Shown: one piece after another, positions 1 to 12,233 of the stretch
Numbering within the stretch: the stretch's first letter is position 1
How the letters are laid out: the number at the start of each line of letters is the position of its first letter
Assembly: GCF_001953875.1 (NCBI RefSeq)
Contig: NZ_MQUR01000070.1
Span: forward strand, 1-43,651
DNA length: 43,651 nucleotides
Reading direction: 5' to 3'
Source of the DNA: Streptomyces amritsarensis
GTDB taxonomy: Bacteria > Actinomycetota > Actinomycetes > Streptomycetales > Streptomycetaceae
The notes under the pieces: generated by a model
Told to the model about the DNA's origin: nothing
What the model saw: only the letters and a program-made list of their open reading frames with translations
Database searches by the model: none
Translations under genes and position numbers: made by a program

Positions 1-37
1 CACTCCTTTCGGAGCGGCGGGGGGCTTCTTACGAGCC
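1..37 (-). other. rpoC 3' flank, partial hairpin
   Basis: These bases follow the rpoC stop. On the minus strand they contain a short CTCC-GAAA-GGAG hairpin (positions 3-14) at the window edge. It may be part of a larger structure or a terminator that is cut off here, so no terminator can be claimed. Confidence 0.3.
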
Positions 38-3937
<3,900 letters not shown>

Positions 3938-4038
3938 TGTGCGTCAATCCCTCTTTCGGGGTCGTGTCTCTTGATCAGTGGTCTGAACGGTCCCGGGGAT
4001 GACGGGGGGCTCTGTTCGTGAGCCCCCCGTCAGGCCCG

Positions 4039-7000
4039 TCAGACCTCTTCGACGCTGCTCGGCTCGCGCCGGGACAGGTCGATACCGAGCTCCTCCGCCG
4101 CGCGGAAGACGTCCTCGTCGGTGTCGCGCATCTCGATGGACATGCCGTCCGAGGACAGCACCTCCACGTTGAGGCAGAGCGACTGCATTTCCTTGATGAG
4201 CACCTTGAAGGACTCGGGAATGCCCGGCTCGGGGATGTTCTCGCCCTTGACGATGGCCTCGTAGACCTTCACGCGGCCGGTGACGTCGTCGGACTTGATG
4301 GTCAGCAGTTCCTGGAGGGCGTAGGCGGCGCCGTAAGCCTCGAGCGCCCACACCTCCATCTCACCGAATCGCTGGCCACCGAACTGTGCCTTACCACCCA
4401 GCGGCTGCTGCGTGATCATCGAGTACGGACCGGTCGAACGGGCGTGGAGCTTGTCGTCGACCAGGTGGTGGAGCTTGAGGATGTACATGTACCCGACCGA
4501 GATCGGGTCCGGGAACGGCTCGCCGGAGCGGCCGTCGAACAGGCGCGCCTTGCCGGACGGGAGGACCAGCCGGTCACCGTCGCGGTTCGGGATGGTGTGC
4601 TCGAACAGGCCGGCGAGCTCGTCCTCGCGGGCGCCGTCGAACACGGGGGTGGCGACGTTGGTGCCGGGCTCGACGCGGTCGGCGCCGATGGCCTTCAGTC
4701 GCTCGGCCCACTCCTCACCCAGACCGGAGACGTCCCAGCCGCGGCTGGCGAGCCAGCCGAGGTGGATCTCCAGGACCTGTCCCGGGTTCATTCGGGACGG
4801 GACACCCAGCGGGTTCAGGATGATGTCGACCGGGGTGCCGTCCTCGAGGAACGGCATGTCCTCGATCGGGAGGATCTTGGAGATGACACCCTTGTTGCCG
4901 TGGCGGCCGGCGAGCTTGTCACCGTCGGTGATCTTGCGCTTCTGGGCGACGTAGACGCGGACCAGCTGGTTCACGCCCGGAGGAAGCTCGTCGCCCTCCT
5001 CGCGGTCGAAGACGCGGACACCGATGACCTTGCCGATCTCACCGTGGGGGACCTTGAGCGAGGTGTCGCGCACCTCGCGGGCCTTCTCACCGAAGATGGC
5101 GCGGAGCAGACGCTCCTCCGGGGTCAGCTCGGTCTCACCCTTGGGCGTGACCTTGCCGACCAGGATGTCGCCGGCGACGACGTCCGCACCGATGCGGATG
5201 ATGCCGCGCTCGTCGAGGTCCGCGAGGACCTCCTCGGAGACGTTCGGGATGTCCCGGGTGATCTCCTCGGGGCCGAGCTTGGTGTCACGGGCGTCGACCT
5301 CGTGCTCCTCGATGTGGATCGAGGAGAGGACGTCGTCCTGCACGAGGCGCTGCGACAGGATGATCGCGTCCTCGTAGTTGTGGCCTTCCCACGGCATGAA
5401 CGCGACGAGCAGGTTCTTGCCGAGGGCCATCTCGCCCTCTTCGGTCGCCGGTCCGTCGGCGAGGACCTGGGACTCCACGATCCGGTCACCCTCGTTGACG
5501 ATGACCTTCTGGTTGACCGAGGTGCCCTGGTTCGAGCGGGAGAACTTCGCGACGCGGTACGTGGTGTACGTGCCGTCGTCGTTGGCGACGGTGATGTAGT
5601 CGGCCGAGACCTCCTGGACGACACCGTCCTTCTCCGCGCGGATCGAGTCGCCGGCGTCGACCGCACAGCGGTACTCCATGCCGGTGCCGACGAGCGGGGC
5701 CTCCGCCTTGATGAGCGGAACGGCCTGGCGCATCATGTTCGCGCCCATGAGGGCACGGTTGGCGTCGTCGTGCTCGAGGAAGGGGATCATCGCGGTCGCG
5801 ACGGACACCATCTGGCGCGGGGAGACGTCCATGTAGTCGACGTCGCCGCCGGCGATGTAGTCGATCTCGCCGCCGCGGCGGCGGACCAGGACGCGGTTCT
5901 CCGTGAAGCGCATGTCCTCGGACAGGGCCGCGTTGGCCTGCGCGATGACGAAGCGGTCTTCCTCGTCGGCCGTCAGGTAGTCGACCTCGTCGGTGACGAC
6001 ACCATCGATGACCTTGCGGTACGGGGTCTCGACGAAGCCGAACGCGTTGACGCGGCCGTAGGAGGCGAGCGAGCCGATCAGACCGATGTTCGGGCCTTCG
6101 GGGGTCTCGATCGGGCACATGCGGCCGTAGTGCGACGGGTGGACGTCTCGGACCTCGAAGCCGGCCCGCTCACGGGACAGACCGCCGGGGCCCAGCGCCG
6201 ACAGGCGGCGCTTGTGGGTCAGGCCCGAGAGCGGGTTGTTCTGGTCCATGAACTGCGACAGCTGGCTGGTGCCGAAGAACTCCTTGATGGAGGCGACGAC
6301 CGGCCGGATGTTGATCAGGGTCTGCGGCGTGATCGCCTCGACGTCCTGGGTGGTCATGCGCTCGCGCACGACGCGCTCCATACGGGCCAGACCCGTACGG
6401 ACCTGGTTCTGGATGAGCTCGCCGACGTTGCGCAGACGACGGTTGCCGAAGTGGTCGATGTCGTCGGTCTCGACCACGATGGAGCGGCCGGACTCGCCGA
6501 TCGTCTCGGTCTCGCCGGCGTGCAGCTTGACCAGGTACTTGATCGTGGCGATGACGTCGTCGGTGGTGAGCACGCCGGCGTCGAGCGGCTCGTCGGCGCC
6601 GAGCTTCTTGTTCACCTTGTAGCGGCCGACCTTGGCGAGGTCGTAGCGCTTGGGGTTGAAGTAGAGGTTCTCGAGCAGCGTCTGAGCGGCTTCACGGGTC
6701 GGCGGCTCGCCGGGGCGCAGCTTGCGGTAGATGTCGAGCAGCGCGTCGTCCTGCCCCTGGGTGTGGTCCTTCTCCAGGGTGGCGCGCATGGACTCGTACT
6801 CGCCGAACTCCTCGAGGATCTGCTCGGTGGTCCAGCCGAGAGCCTTCAGGAGGACGGTGACGGACTGCTTGCGCTTGCGGTCGATGCGGACGCCGACCAT
6901 GTCGCGCTTGTCGATCTCCATCTCCAGCCAGGCACCCCGGGAGGGGATGATCTTGGCGGAGAAGATGTCCTTGTCGGACGTCTTGTCGATGGAGGAGTCG

Positions 7001-7521
7001 AAGTAGACACCGGGGGAACGGACAAGCTGCGACACGACGACACGCTCGGTGCCGTTGATGACGAAGGTGCCCTTGTTGGTCATGAGCGGGAAGTCGCCCA
7101 TGAAGACCGTCTGAGACTTGATCTCTCCGGTCTCGTTGTTCGTGAACTCGGCAGTGACGAACAGCGGAGCCGCGTACGTGAAGTCGCGCTCCTTGCACTC
7201 GTCGACGGAGTTCTTCGCCGGCTCGAAACGGTGGTCGCGGAAGGTCAGCGACATCGACCCGGAGAAGTCCTCGATCGGCGAGATCTCCTCGAAGATCTCT
7301 TCCAGACCGGACTTGGTGGGGACGTCCTGTCCACTCTCAAGCGCCGACTCGACGCGAGACTTCCAGGCGGCATTGCCGAGCAGCCAGTCAAAGCTTTCGG
7401 TCTGCAGCGCCAGGAGGTTCGGAACCTCGAGGGGCTCCTTGATCTTTGCAAAGGAGATGCGCAGCGGGGCGGTGCTGGCACCGTTGTTCGTATTGGTCGA
7501 GGCGTTGCGCGAGGCGGCCAA
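4039..7521 (-). CDS. rpoB: DNA-directed RNA polymerase subunit beta
   Basis: This is the beta subunit of RNA polymerase (1160 aa), which forms the active-site cleft with RpoC and is the rifampicin target. I start it at a TTG (7519-7521), because AAGGA lies 7 bases upstream and the protein then begins AASRNAST as in other Streptomyces; the frame stays open 19 codons further without better support. The rifampicin cluster reads SQLSQFMDQNNPLSGL then THKRRLSALGPGGL, with D426, H436 and S441 (E. coli D516, H526, S531) all wild type, so rifampicin sensitivity is expected. The C-terminal GGKAQFGGQRFGEMEVWAL region that contacts RpoC is intact. A 567-base gap separates it from rplL, so it probably has its own promoter besides read-through. 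Confidence 0.98.
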   Translation of the reverse strand: MAASRNASTNTNNGASTAPLRISFAKIKEPLEVPNLLALQTESFDWLLGNAAWKSRVESALESGQDVPTKSGLEEIFEEISPIEDFSGSMSLTFRDHRFEPAKNSVDECKERDFTYAAPLFVTAEFTNNETGEIKSQTVFMGDFPLMTNKGTFVINGTERVVVSQLVRSPGVYFDSSIDKTSDKDIFSAKIIPSRGAWLEMEIDKRDMVGVRIDRKRKQSVTVLLKALGWTTEQILEEFGEYESMRATLEKDHTQGQDDALLDIYRKLRPGEPPTREAAQTLLENLYFNPKRYDLAKVGRYKVNKKLGADEPLDAGVLTTDDVIATIKYLVKLHAGETETIGESGRSIVVETDDIDHFGNRRLRNVGELIQNQVRTGLARMERVVRERMTTQDVEAITPQTLINIRPVVASIKEFFGTSQLSQFMDQNNPLSGLTHKRRLSALGPGGLSRERAGFEVRDVHPSHYGRMCPIETPEGPNIGLIGSLASYGRVNAFGFVETPYRKVIDGVVTDEVDYLTADEEDRFVIAQANAALSEDMRFTENRVLVRRRGGEIDYIAGGDVDYMDVSPRQMVSVATAMIPFLEHDDANRALMGANMMRQAVPLIKAEAPLVGTGMEYRCAVDAGDSIRAEKDGVVQEVSADYITVANDDGTYTTYRVAKFSRSNQGTSVNQKVIVNEGDRIVESQVLADGPATEEGEMALGKNLLVAFMPWEGHNYEDAIILSQRLVQDDVLSSIHIEEHEVDARDTKLGPEEITRDIPNVSEEVLADLDERGIIRIGADVVAGDILVGKVTPKGETELTPEERLLRAIFGEKAREVRDTSLKVPHGEIGKVIGVRVFDREEGDELPPGVNQLVRVYVAQKRKITDGDKLAGRHGNKGVISKILPIEDMPFLEDGTPVDIILNPLGVPSRMNPGQVLEIHLGWLASRGWDVSGLGEEWAERLKAIGADRVEPGTNVATPVFDGAREDELAGLFEHTIPNRDGDRLVLPSGKARLFDGRSGEPFPDPISVGYMYILKLHHLVDDKLHARSTGPYSMITQQPLGGKAQFGGQRFGEMEVWALEAYGAAYALQELLTIKSDDVTGRVKVYEAIVKGENIPEPGIPESFKVLIKEMQSLCLNVEVLSSDGMSIEMRDTDEDVFRAAEELGIDLSRREPSSVEEV

Positions 7522-7892
7522 GAGGGGGTCCTTCCGAGGGCTCGGACTCACTACGCGCGTACCGGTCCCAGCAGACACAGAAGACAGGCCCCCCGATTCC
7601 GGCCCAAAAGGCCAGGTCAGGGCAGATCAATCAAGTGTGCTCAAGCGTGGGCATGTCCCTGGCGACGGGCAGGGGACAGCTAACAGGCAGCGCAAAGGGT
7701 CAGTGTAGCCACTTGGCTCACTGATGTCCAGACCGCGTTTCCGGAAACCGGCAACAGGCCTTCCCCATGTCGTTCAACCCTGCGTCCAACGCTGCGGCTC
7801 TCGTGCACAGAGCGCGTATCAGTACTGCCCTCTTCGTAGTCGATCCATGCCTCGGATCTCGGATCGAGGCGGCCGACCTCCCGACGGGTCTG

Positions 7893-7921
7893 AGAATTGC
7901 GCGCCGCGACCCGTTCGTCAA
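7893..7921 (-). promoter_or_regulatory. candidate rpoB promoter
   Basis: On the minus strand TTGACG (7916-7921) is followed after 17 bases by AATTCT (7893-7898). This resembles a principal-sigma (HrdB) promoter with a good -35 and a partial -10. It lies downstream of the rplL terminator hairpin, as expected for an internal promoter giving rpoBC independent expression. Confidence 0.45.
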
Positions 7922-8024
7922 GGCCCCCTGCTCCGAGCGGATCATCTGCGGACCCTGCGTCGGAGCAACGATGATCACCCTACTCCCCAACGAGACCAGG
8001 GCAAGTCAGGCACTGCGAATACGC

Positions 8025-8061
8025 CAAAGGGCGACCACCCTTACGGGTGATCGCCCCTTGG
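8025..8061 (-). terminator. hairpin downstream of rplL
   Basis: Read on the minus strand, GGGGCGATCACCC, loop GTAA, GGGTGGTCGCCC then TTTGG. The stem is about 12 bp including a G-U pair and is followed by three T residues. It begins 28 bases after the rplL stop. It could terminate fully or act as a partial attenuator that keeps RpoB and RpoC below L7/L12 levels, as known between rplL and rpoB in other bacteria. Confidence 0.7.
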
Positions 8062-8088
8062 AGAGGCCGTCAGGCGGCCTCAGAGGTG

Positions 8089-8472
8089 TTACTTGACCTC
8101 GACGGAGGCACCGGCACCCTTGAGGGCCTCGGCGGCCTTGTCAGCGGCCTCCTTGTTGACCTTCTCGAGGACGGGCTTCGGCGCACCGTCGACGAGGTCC
8201 TTGGCCTCCTTCAGGCCCAGGGAGGTCAGCTCGCGCACGACCTTGATGACCTGGATCTTCTTGTCGCCGGCGCCGGCGAGGATGACGTCGAACTCGTCCT
8301 TCTCCTCAGCGGCCTCGACCGGGGCGCCGGGGGCACCCGGGGCGGCAACGGCGACGGCCGCGGCGGCGGTGACGTCGAACTTCTCCTCGAAGGCCTTCAC
8401 GAACTCGGAGAGCTCGATGAGGGTCATCTCCTCGAACTGGGCGAGGAGGTCGTCCTGAGAGAGCTTCGCCAT
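8089..8472 (-). CDS. rplL: 50S ribosomal protein L7/L12
   Basis: This is the stalk protein of the large ribosomal subunit (127 aa), present as dimers on L10, which recruits and activates translation GTPases. The N-terminal dimerisation segment is MAKLSQDDLLAQFEEM. An Ala/Pro/Gly hinge follows at about 38-55. The C-terminal factor-binding domain includes KIQVIKVVRELTSLGLKEAK. The ATG at 8472 is preceded by GGAAGGA at good spacing; an upstream in-frame extension lacks support. The stop is TAA. It lies 111 bases after rplJ, as in the usual rplJL operon. Confidence 0.98.
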   Translation of the reverse strand: MAKLSQDDLLAQFEEMTLIELSEFVKAFEEKFDVTAAAAVAVAAPGAPGAPVEAAEEKDEFDVILAGAGDKKIQVIKVVRELTSLGLKEAKDLVDGAPKPVLEKVNKEAADKAAEALKGAGASVEVK

Positions 8473-8583
8473 GATGGGCGATCCTTCCACTAATTCGGCA
8501 GGTGCCGATGTGTCTATAGAGGCGGGCGTAACGGCCCGCTACGACCCGCGCACTAGGCGGCGCGGATCAATGCGCGAGCCGAA

Positions 8584-9114
8584 TTACTCGGCACCGCCCT
8601 GCTCGGCGAGCTTGACGCGAAGCGCTTCCGCGGTGCGGACGAACTTCGACGGCAGCGCCTGGAAGAGCGAGGCAGCCTGGGACTGCTTGCCCTTGAACGC
8701 GCCGGCCAGCTTGCTGAGCAGAACCTCGCGGGACTCGAGGTCCGCAAGCTTCTTGATGTCGTCGGCGGAGAGAGCCTTACCGTCAAGGACACCGGCCTTG
8801 ATGATGAGGTTCGGGTTCTCCTTGGCGAAGTCACGCAGAGCCTTCGCCGACTCCACCGGGTCACCGGTGATGAAGGCGACCGCGGTCGGACCAGCGAAGT
8901 GCTCGTCCAGCGCGGTGATCCCGGCCTGGTTGGCCGCGATCTTGGTCAGCGTGTTCTTCACCACGGCGTACTGGGCGTTCTCACCGAGGGAGCGACGCAG
9001 CGTCTTGAGCTGCGCGACGGTGAGACCCCGGTACTCGGTCAGCACGGCGGCGTTCGAGCTCTGGAACGCGTCCGTGAGCTCGGCCACCGATGCAGCCTTG
9101 TTGGGCGTCGGCAT
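8584..9114 (-). CDS. rplJ: 50S ribosomal protein L10
   Basis: L10 is the base of the ribosomal stalk (176 aa); it binds 23S rRNA and carries the L7/L12 dimers. It opens MPTPNKAASVAELTDAF and contains the conserved YRGLTVAQLKTLRRSLGE segment, then KNTLTKIAANQAG. The C-terminal helix that binds L7/L12 is KFVRTAEALRVKLAEQ. The ATG at 9114 has a strong GGAAGGAGG upstream, so the in-frame extension beyond it is not coding. L10 with L7/L12 represses its own mRNA in many bacteria. The leader here (9115-9330) contains a terminator-like hairpin. Confidence 0.97.
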   Translation of the reverse strand: MPTPNKAASVAELTDAFQSSNAAVLTEYRGLTVAQLKTLRRSLGENAQYAVVKNTLTKIAANQAGITALDEHFAGPTAVAFITGDPVESAKALRDFAKENPNLIIKAGVLDGKALSADDIKKLADLESREVLLSKLAGAFKGKQSQAASLFQALPSKFVRTAEALRVKLAEQGGAE

Positions 9115-9324
9115 GGTGCGTTCGCCTCCTTCCGGGTGATGAGGACCGCTCAGAAGGGGCTGACATACAAAACGCCCCGGCGCAGGCGCCAGGGCGTAGC
9201 TCGACCGGAACGAGTCCGGGAACATTCCACAGTCACCTGCGCGGGTCGTCCGCAGTAAGCGGATCCTTCGGCCACCGCACCCTGGCGGGCACAGCAACGA
9301 CCAGCGGTCTTTGGCTTCCGGGGA
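9115..9324 (-). promoter_or_regulatory. rplJ leader (candidate L10 leader RNA)
   Basis: About 200 nt separate the candidate promoter from rplJ. The stretch can fold into several stems, including a CCGC-ttact-GCGG hairpin (about 9248-9260) and a terminator-like stem near the 3' end (9172-9197). L10 leaders that bind the L10(L12) complex are established in other bacteria. Assigning this one to that class rests on position and structure, not on a covariance search. Confidence 0.5.
9168..9197 (-). terminator. terminator-like hairpin in rplJ leader
   Basis: On the minus strand ACGCCCTGGCGC pairs with GCGCCGGGGCGT (12 bp including one G-U pair, tight loop) and is followed directly by TTTGT. It has the form of an intrinsic terminator, yet lies only 58 bases before the rplJ start and downstream of the candidate promoter. 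Attenuation is therefore likely. It would also stop read-through from the lipoprotein genes. Confidence 0.65.
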
Positions 9325-9354
9325 AGACTACGTGAAGGGTTCCGGTCGAGGCAA
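9325..9354 (-). promoter_or_regulatory. candidate rplJ promoter
   Basis: On the minus strand TTGCCT (9349-9354) and TAGTCT (9325-9330) are separated by 18 bases. TAGnnT is a common -10 for HrdB promoters in Streptomyces. The -35 starts just after the stop codon of the upstream lipoprotein gene. No transcript data support it. Confidence 0.4.
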
Positions 9355-9359
9355 ATCGG

Positions 9360-10259
9360 TCAGCTGCGCAGGCCGGGGAGCCCGGCGTCCCGCAGGATCC
9401 TGTCCGCCTCTTCCAGGTCCTTGTCGGCCTGTTCGAGGTCCTTGTCGACCTGCTCGAGGTCCTTGTCGACGCCCTTCATCACGGCGTCGAAGCTGACGAC
9501 CTGGTCGGCCGGCGGGGGCTGGACGGCGGGGGCCTTGCCGAAGTCGGAGAACTTCGCCGTGGTCTTCGACGTGCCCTTGCCGTCGGTGCTGGAGCTGTCG
9601 ACGCGGACCGGGTATCCGTCCGCCCCGATCCAGAGGTCCACCTCGAAGGCGGTGATGTGCTTCACGGACTCGTGGAGGTACCGGCGGTTCTGCTCCTCCA
9701 TGGCCTTGGTGGACTCGTCCGCCTTGACCAGGTCCGCGTTCGTGAAGCTGCCCTTGTAGTGCTGGGCGTCGATGCCGTCGGTCTGCTCGGCCCCGACGTG
9801 GGTGAGCTTCTCCTGGCCGAGCAGCATGGCGAGGTACTCGGCCGGGTCCTCGTTCAGCCGGACCCCCGGCTTGCCGTCCTTGGCCAGGTCCATCTGCATC
9901 CAGGTCTTGCCCTGGAGGGGCTTGTCCATCTGGGTGTAGACGGTGTCGCCCATCATGATCGAGCGGCTGTCGGGCTCGCCGCCTCCCTTGAGGACCACGT
10001 CGTGGCTGGACGGGTACCAACCCTTCGTGCCGGACTGGGCGCCGGTCTTGCCGTCCTTCTCGACGGTGGACAGCTCCGCCTTGGCGAACCTGGCGGCCAC
10101 CGTCTTCAGGTAGGACGCCTTCACTGCCTCCACGGGGTCGTGCGCCTTGGCGTCGGCCCCCTTGGCCCCCTCGGCCCCGCCGCAGGCGGTCAGGCCGCCC
10201 ACGAGCAGTGCGGTGCCTGCCATCGCCACGCCGGCCCGGGTCCGGACAGCGCTGTTCAT
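9360..10259 (-). CDS. secreted lipoprotein, second of a tandem pair
   Basis: This is a 299-aa membrane-anchored lipoprotein of unknown function. Residues 1-25 form a lipoprotein signal with lipobox LTAC and lipidated C26. The ATG at 10259 follows GGGGGAGA; an ATG five codons earlier would lie within that ribosome binding site. The body resembles the upstream neighbour (10360-11226): both have a DLWI strand near the C-terminal third and a PPA[DE]QVV motif followed by an MKG helix, so the two are paralogues. The overall build (lipobox, then a beta-rich domain of about 200 aa) recalls LppX/LprG-like or LolA-like lipid-binding lipoproteins, which is inference. The C-terminus has four heptads of the VDKDLEQ type (residues 264-291), a probable coiled coil absent from the paralogue. 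Confidence 0.85.
   Translation of the reverse strand: MNSAVRTRAGVAMAGTALLVGGLTACGGAEGAKGADAKAHDPVEAVKASYLKTVAARFAKAELSTVEKDGKTGAQSGTKGWYPSSHDVVLKGGGEPDSRSIMMGDTVYTQMDKPLQGKTWMQMDLAKDGKPGVRLNEDPAEYLAMLLGQEKLTHVGAEQTDGIDAQHYKGSFTNADLVKADESTKAMEEQNRRYLHESVKHITAFEVDLWIGADGYPVRVDSSSTDGKGTSKTTAKFSDFGKAPAVQPPPADQVVSFDAVMKGVDKDLEQVDKDLEQADKDLEEADRILRDAGLPGLRS
9387..9470 (-). repeat. heptad-coding 21-bp tandem repeat
   Basis: Four consecutive 21-bp units encode VDKDLEQ, VDKDLEQ, ADKDLEE and ADRILRD at the end of the lipoprotein gene. The first three units are nearly identical at the DNA level, suggesting recent slippage expansion. The product is a charged amphipathic helix. Confidence 0.8.
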
Positions 10260-10359
10260 CTGGTTCTCCCCCATGCATGGTCGGTGCGCGCCGCGCCGCC
10301 GCGGTGGAGCGGCGGCGCGACGGTACTTCGGTCGTACGGTGCTGCTGCTGCGGCGGCGG

Positions 10360-11226
10360 TCAGGCGGAGCCCTCGCCGGCGCCCTTCATCATCTCGGCGA
10401 GGTCGACGACCTGCTCGGCCGGAGGCGCGGTGATGTCGACGGGCTTGTTGACGTCCAGGAACTTGATGGTGACGTCCATGGGGCCGGATGTGCCGGCGCC
10501 CCGGGTGCGGACCTGCTTGGCCTGGTCGTTCTCGTCGATCCAGAGGTCCATGGTCAGGGTCTTGATGCCCTGGGCCTCCAGTGCCGCGAGGTTCTTCTGC
10601 TGGCGCTCCTTGGCCTCCGGCGTGGAGGCGGCGCTGCGGGAGCGCAGCTCGTCGACCGAGACGGTGCCGCTCAGGTGCGTCGTCTTCTGGCCGTCGACGG
10701 TCTCCTCGCCGACCTTCTTGAGGTCCTTGGCGGTGCTCAGGCTGTCGGCCGTGTCGGCAGGGTTCTGGCCCTGCTGGGCGGAACCGAGGGAGTCCAGCTC
10801 CTTGGCCTGCTCGGGAGCGAGGGCCTTGAGGTCGAACTTCAGCCACTTACCTTCGGCGCCCATGTACATGGCGCCGTCGAGGAGGCGGATCTGCACCTTC
10901 TCGCCGGGCTTCTCGGGCGAATCCATCGTCATCGACATGGCCACGGTCGGCTTGATCCGCATCGCGGCCTCGCCGGTGATCTTCTGGCCCGCCGCGTCGC
11001 CCGTGATGGTGTACCTGAGCGAGGTGATCTCCTCGGACTTCTTCTTCGCCTTCTCCAGGTACGCGGCCGCCGTCACCTCCGCAGGCTTCTCGGGAGCCTT
11101 GGCCGGTGCGGGCGCCCCGGTGTCCTTCTTCTTCGCGTCGTCCCCGTTCTCGCAGGCCGTGGCACCTCCTGCGAGCAGGAGGGCGGCCAGGACGGCTGCG
11201 ACGGTCTTCTTGCGGTACGCGTTCAT
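10360..11226 (-). CDS. secreted lipoprotein, first of a tandem pair
   Basis: This is a 288-aa lipoprotein of unknown function. It opens MNAYRKKTVAAVLAALLL and has cleavage before C25 (ATAC lipobox, with Ala rather than Leu at -3). A Lys/Ala/Pro-rich linker follows, then a domain with a helix (YLEKAKKKSEEITSLRYTI) and beta strands. The C-terminal PPAEQVVDLAEMMKG segment is shared with the downstream paralogue. The start is ATG 11226 with GGGTGGGGACC just before it. It is separated from rplA by a strong terminator, so the pair probably has its own promoter in 11227-11349. Homologues sit at the same place in other Streptomyces as far as I recall. A lipid or small-ligand carrier role is only a guess. 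Confidence 0.85.
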   Translation of the reverse strand: MNAYRKKTVAAVLAALLLAGGATACENGDDAKKKDTGAPAPAKAPEKPAEVTAAAYLEKAKKKSEEITSLRYTITGDAAGQKITGEAAMRIKPTVAMSMTMDSPEKPGEKVQIRLLDGAMYMGAEGKWLKFDLKALAPEQAKELDSLGSAQQGQNPADTADSLSTAKDLKKVGEETVDGQKTTHLSGTVSVDELRSRSAASTPEAKERQQKNLAALEAQGIKTLTMDLWIDENDQAKQVRTRGAGTSGPMDVTIKFLDVNKPVDITAPPAEQVVDLAEMMKGAGEGSA

Positions 11227-11349
11227 GTGGTCCCCACCCCGTGTCGTCGTGCAGCGCTTGGTCTTCGGCGTGTCCGCCTGACGCTGCCCGTACGACTGTA
11301 CGACTCGGTGCCGGGAGCGCTGGCACAGGACTCGCACGGGGAAACGGAA

Positions 11350-11391
11350 AACGGGCCCCTCGCCGCCTGTGAAGGGGGCGAGGGGCCCGTT
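11350..11391 (-). terminator. rplKA terminator
   Basis: A perfect 15-bp inverted repeat, AACGGGCCCCTCGCC and its complement (11350-11364 and 11377-11391), has a 12-base loop and is followed on the minus strand by TTCCGTTTCC. It starts 25 bases after the rplA stop and separates rplKA from the lipoprotein genes. Confidence 0.85.
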
Positions 11392-11415
11392 CAGCCACTC
11401 GGTGAGCCGTCAGGC

Positions 11416-12144
11416 TCAGACCGCAGCCGGGTCTTCCTCGACGAGGAGGTTCCGGGTGCGGTTCGGGTCCAGCTGGATGCCGGGGCCCATGGTGGTGCTC
11501 AGGGCGGCCTTCTTCAGGTAGCGGCCCTTGGCGGCGGACGGCTTCAGACGAAGGATCTCGTCCAGGGCCGCGCCGTAGTTCTCGACGAGCTGCTCGTCGG
11601 AGAAGGAGACCTTGCCGATGATGAAGTGCAGGTTCGAGTGCTTGTCGACGCGGAACTCGATCTTGCCACCCTTGATCTCGGTGACAGCCTTCGCGACGTC
11701 CATCGTGACGGTGCCGGTCTTCGGGTTCGGCATGAGGCCACGGGGACCGAGCACGCGGCCGAGGCGGCCGACCTTGCCCATGAGGTCCGGGGTGGACACA
11801 ACGGCGTCGAACTCGTTCAGGCGGTTGCCCTTGGCGATCTCGTTGATCAGCTCGTCGTCGCCGACGATGTCGGCGCCGGCGGCTTCCGCGGCCGCTGCAC
11901 GGTCACCGGTCGCGAAGACCAGGACCCGGGCGGTCTTACCGGTGCCGTGCGGGAGGTTCACGGTGCCGCGGACCATCTGGTCGGCCTTGCGCGGGTCGAC
12001 ACCCAGGCGGAAGGCGACCTCGACGGTGCTGTCGAACTTGGTCGAGGAGATCTCCTTGGCGAGACGGACGGCCTCGAGCGGGGCGTACTGCTTCTCCCGG
12101 TCGATCTTGGCGTCCGCAGCGCGGAGAGTCTTGCTGCGCTTCAC
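11416..12144 (-). CDS. rplA: 50S ribosomal protein L1
   Basis: L1 (242 aa) forms the mobile L1 stalk that helps deacylated tRNA leave the E site. In many bacteria it also represses the rplKA mRNA. It opens MKRSKTLRAADAKIDREK. The family signature is visible as KVGRLGRVLGPRGLMPNPK followed by GTVT, with KIEFRVDKHSNLHFIIGK after it. The start is a GTG with AGGAG five bases upstream. It lies 89 bases after rplK. A 12-base palindrome ACCACTGGTGGT (12205-12216) in that gap might affect mRNA folding. Confidence 0.97.
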   Translation of the reverse strand: MKRSKTLRAADAKIDREKQYAPLEAVRLAKEISSTKFDSTVEVAFRLGVDPRKADQMVRGTVNLPHGTGKTARVLVFATGDRAAAAEAAGADIVGDDELINEIAKGNRLNEFDAVVSTPDLMGKVGRLGRVLGPRGLMPNPKTGTVTMDVAKAVTEIKGGKIEFRVDKHSNLHFIIGKVSFSDEQLVENYGAALDEILRLKPSAAKGRYLKKAALSTTMGPGIQLDPNRTRNLLVEEDPAAV

Positions 12145-12233
12145 TTCTGCTCCTGTATTTCGGATTCAGGCATGGAGTCGTGGTGCGGACCAGCGCTTGG
12201 TCCTACCACTGGTGGTGCTGGGGGGTGGCTGGA

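Larger units (their letters stand above)
7522..8088 (-). other. rplL-rpoB intergenic region
   Basis: No gene is visible in these 567 bases. They hold the rplL terminator or attenuator hairpin (8025-8061), a small stem at 8063-8081, a candidate rpoB promoter (7893-7921), a perfect 12-bp palindrome GTTTCCGGAAAC (7737-7748) and a GGCC-caaaa-GGCC hairpin (7601-7613). If the candidate promoter is used, the rpoB leader is over 350 nt, which is long enough for post-transcriptional control. That last point is inference. Confidence 0.6.

Noticed and set aside
4018..7683. A 1221-codon plus-strand open frame opposite rpoB
   Set aside because: Same artefact of third-position GC; the minus strand encodes an intact RpoB.
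9206..9232. GGAAT-N18-GTC in the rplJ leader as a SigR-type promoter
   Set aside because: The -10 should be GTT, only one half fits well, and the position lies inside the putative leader; a TTGCCT/TAGTCT pair upstream fits better.
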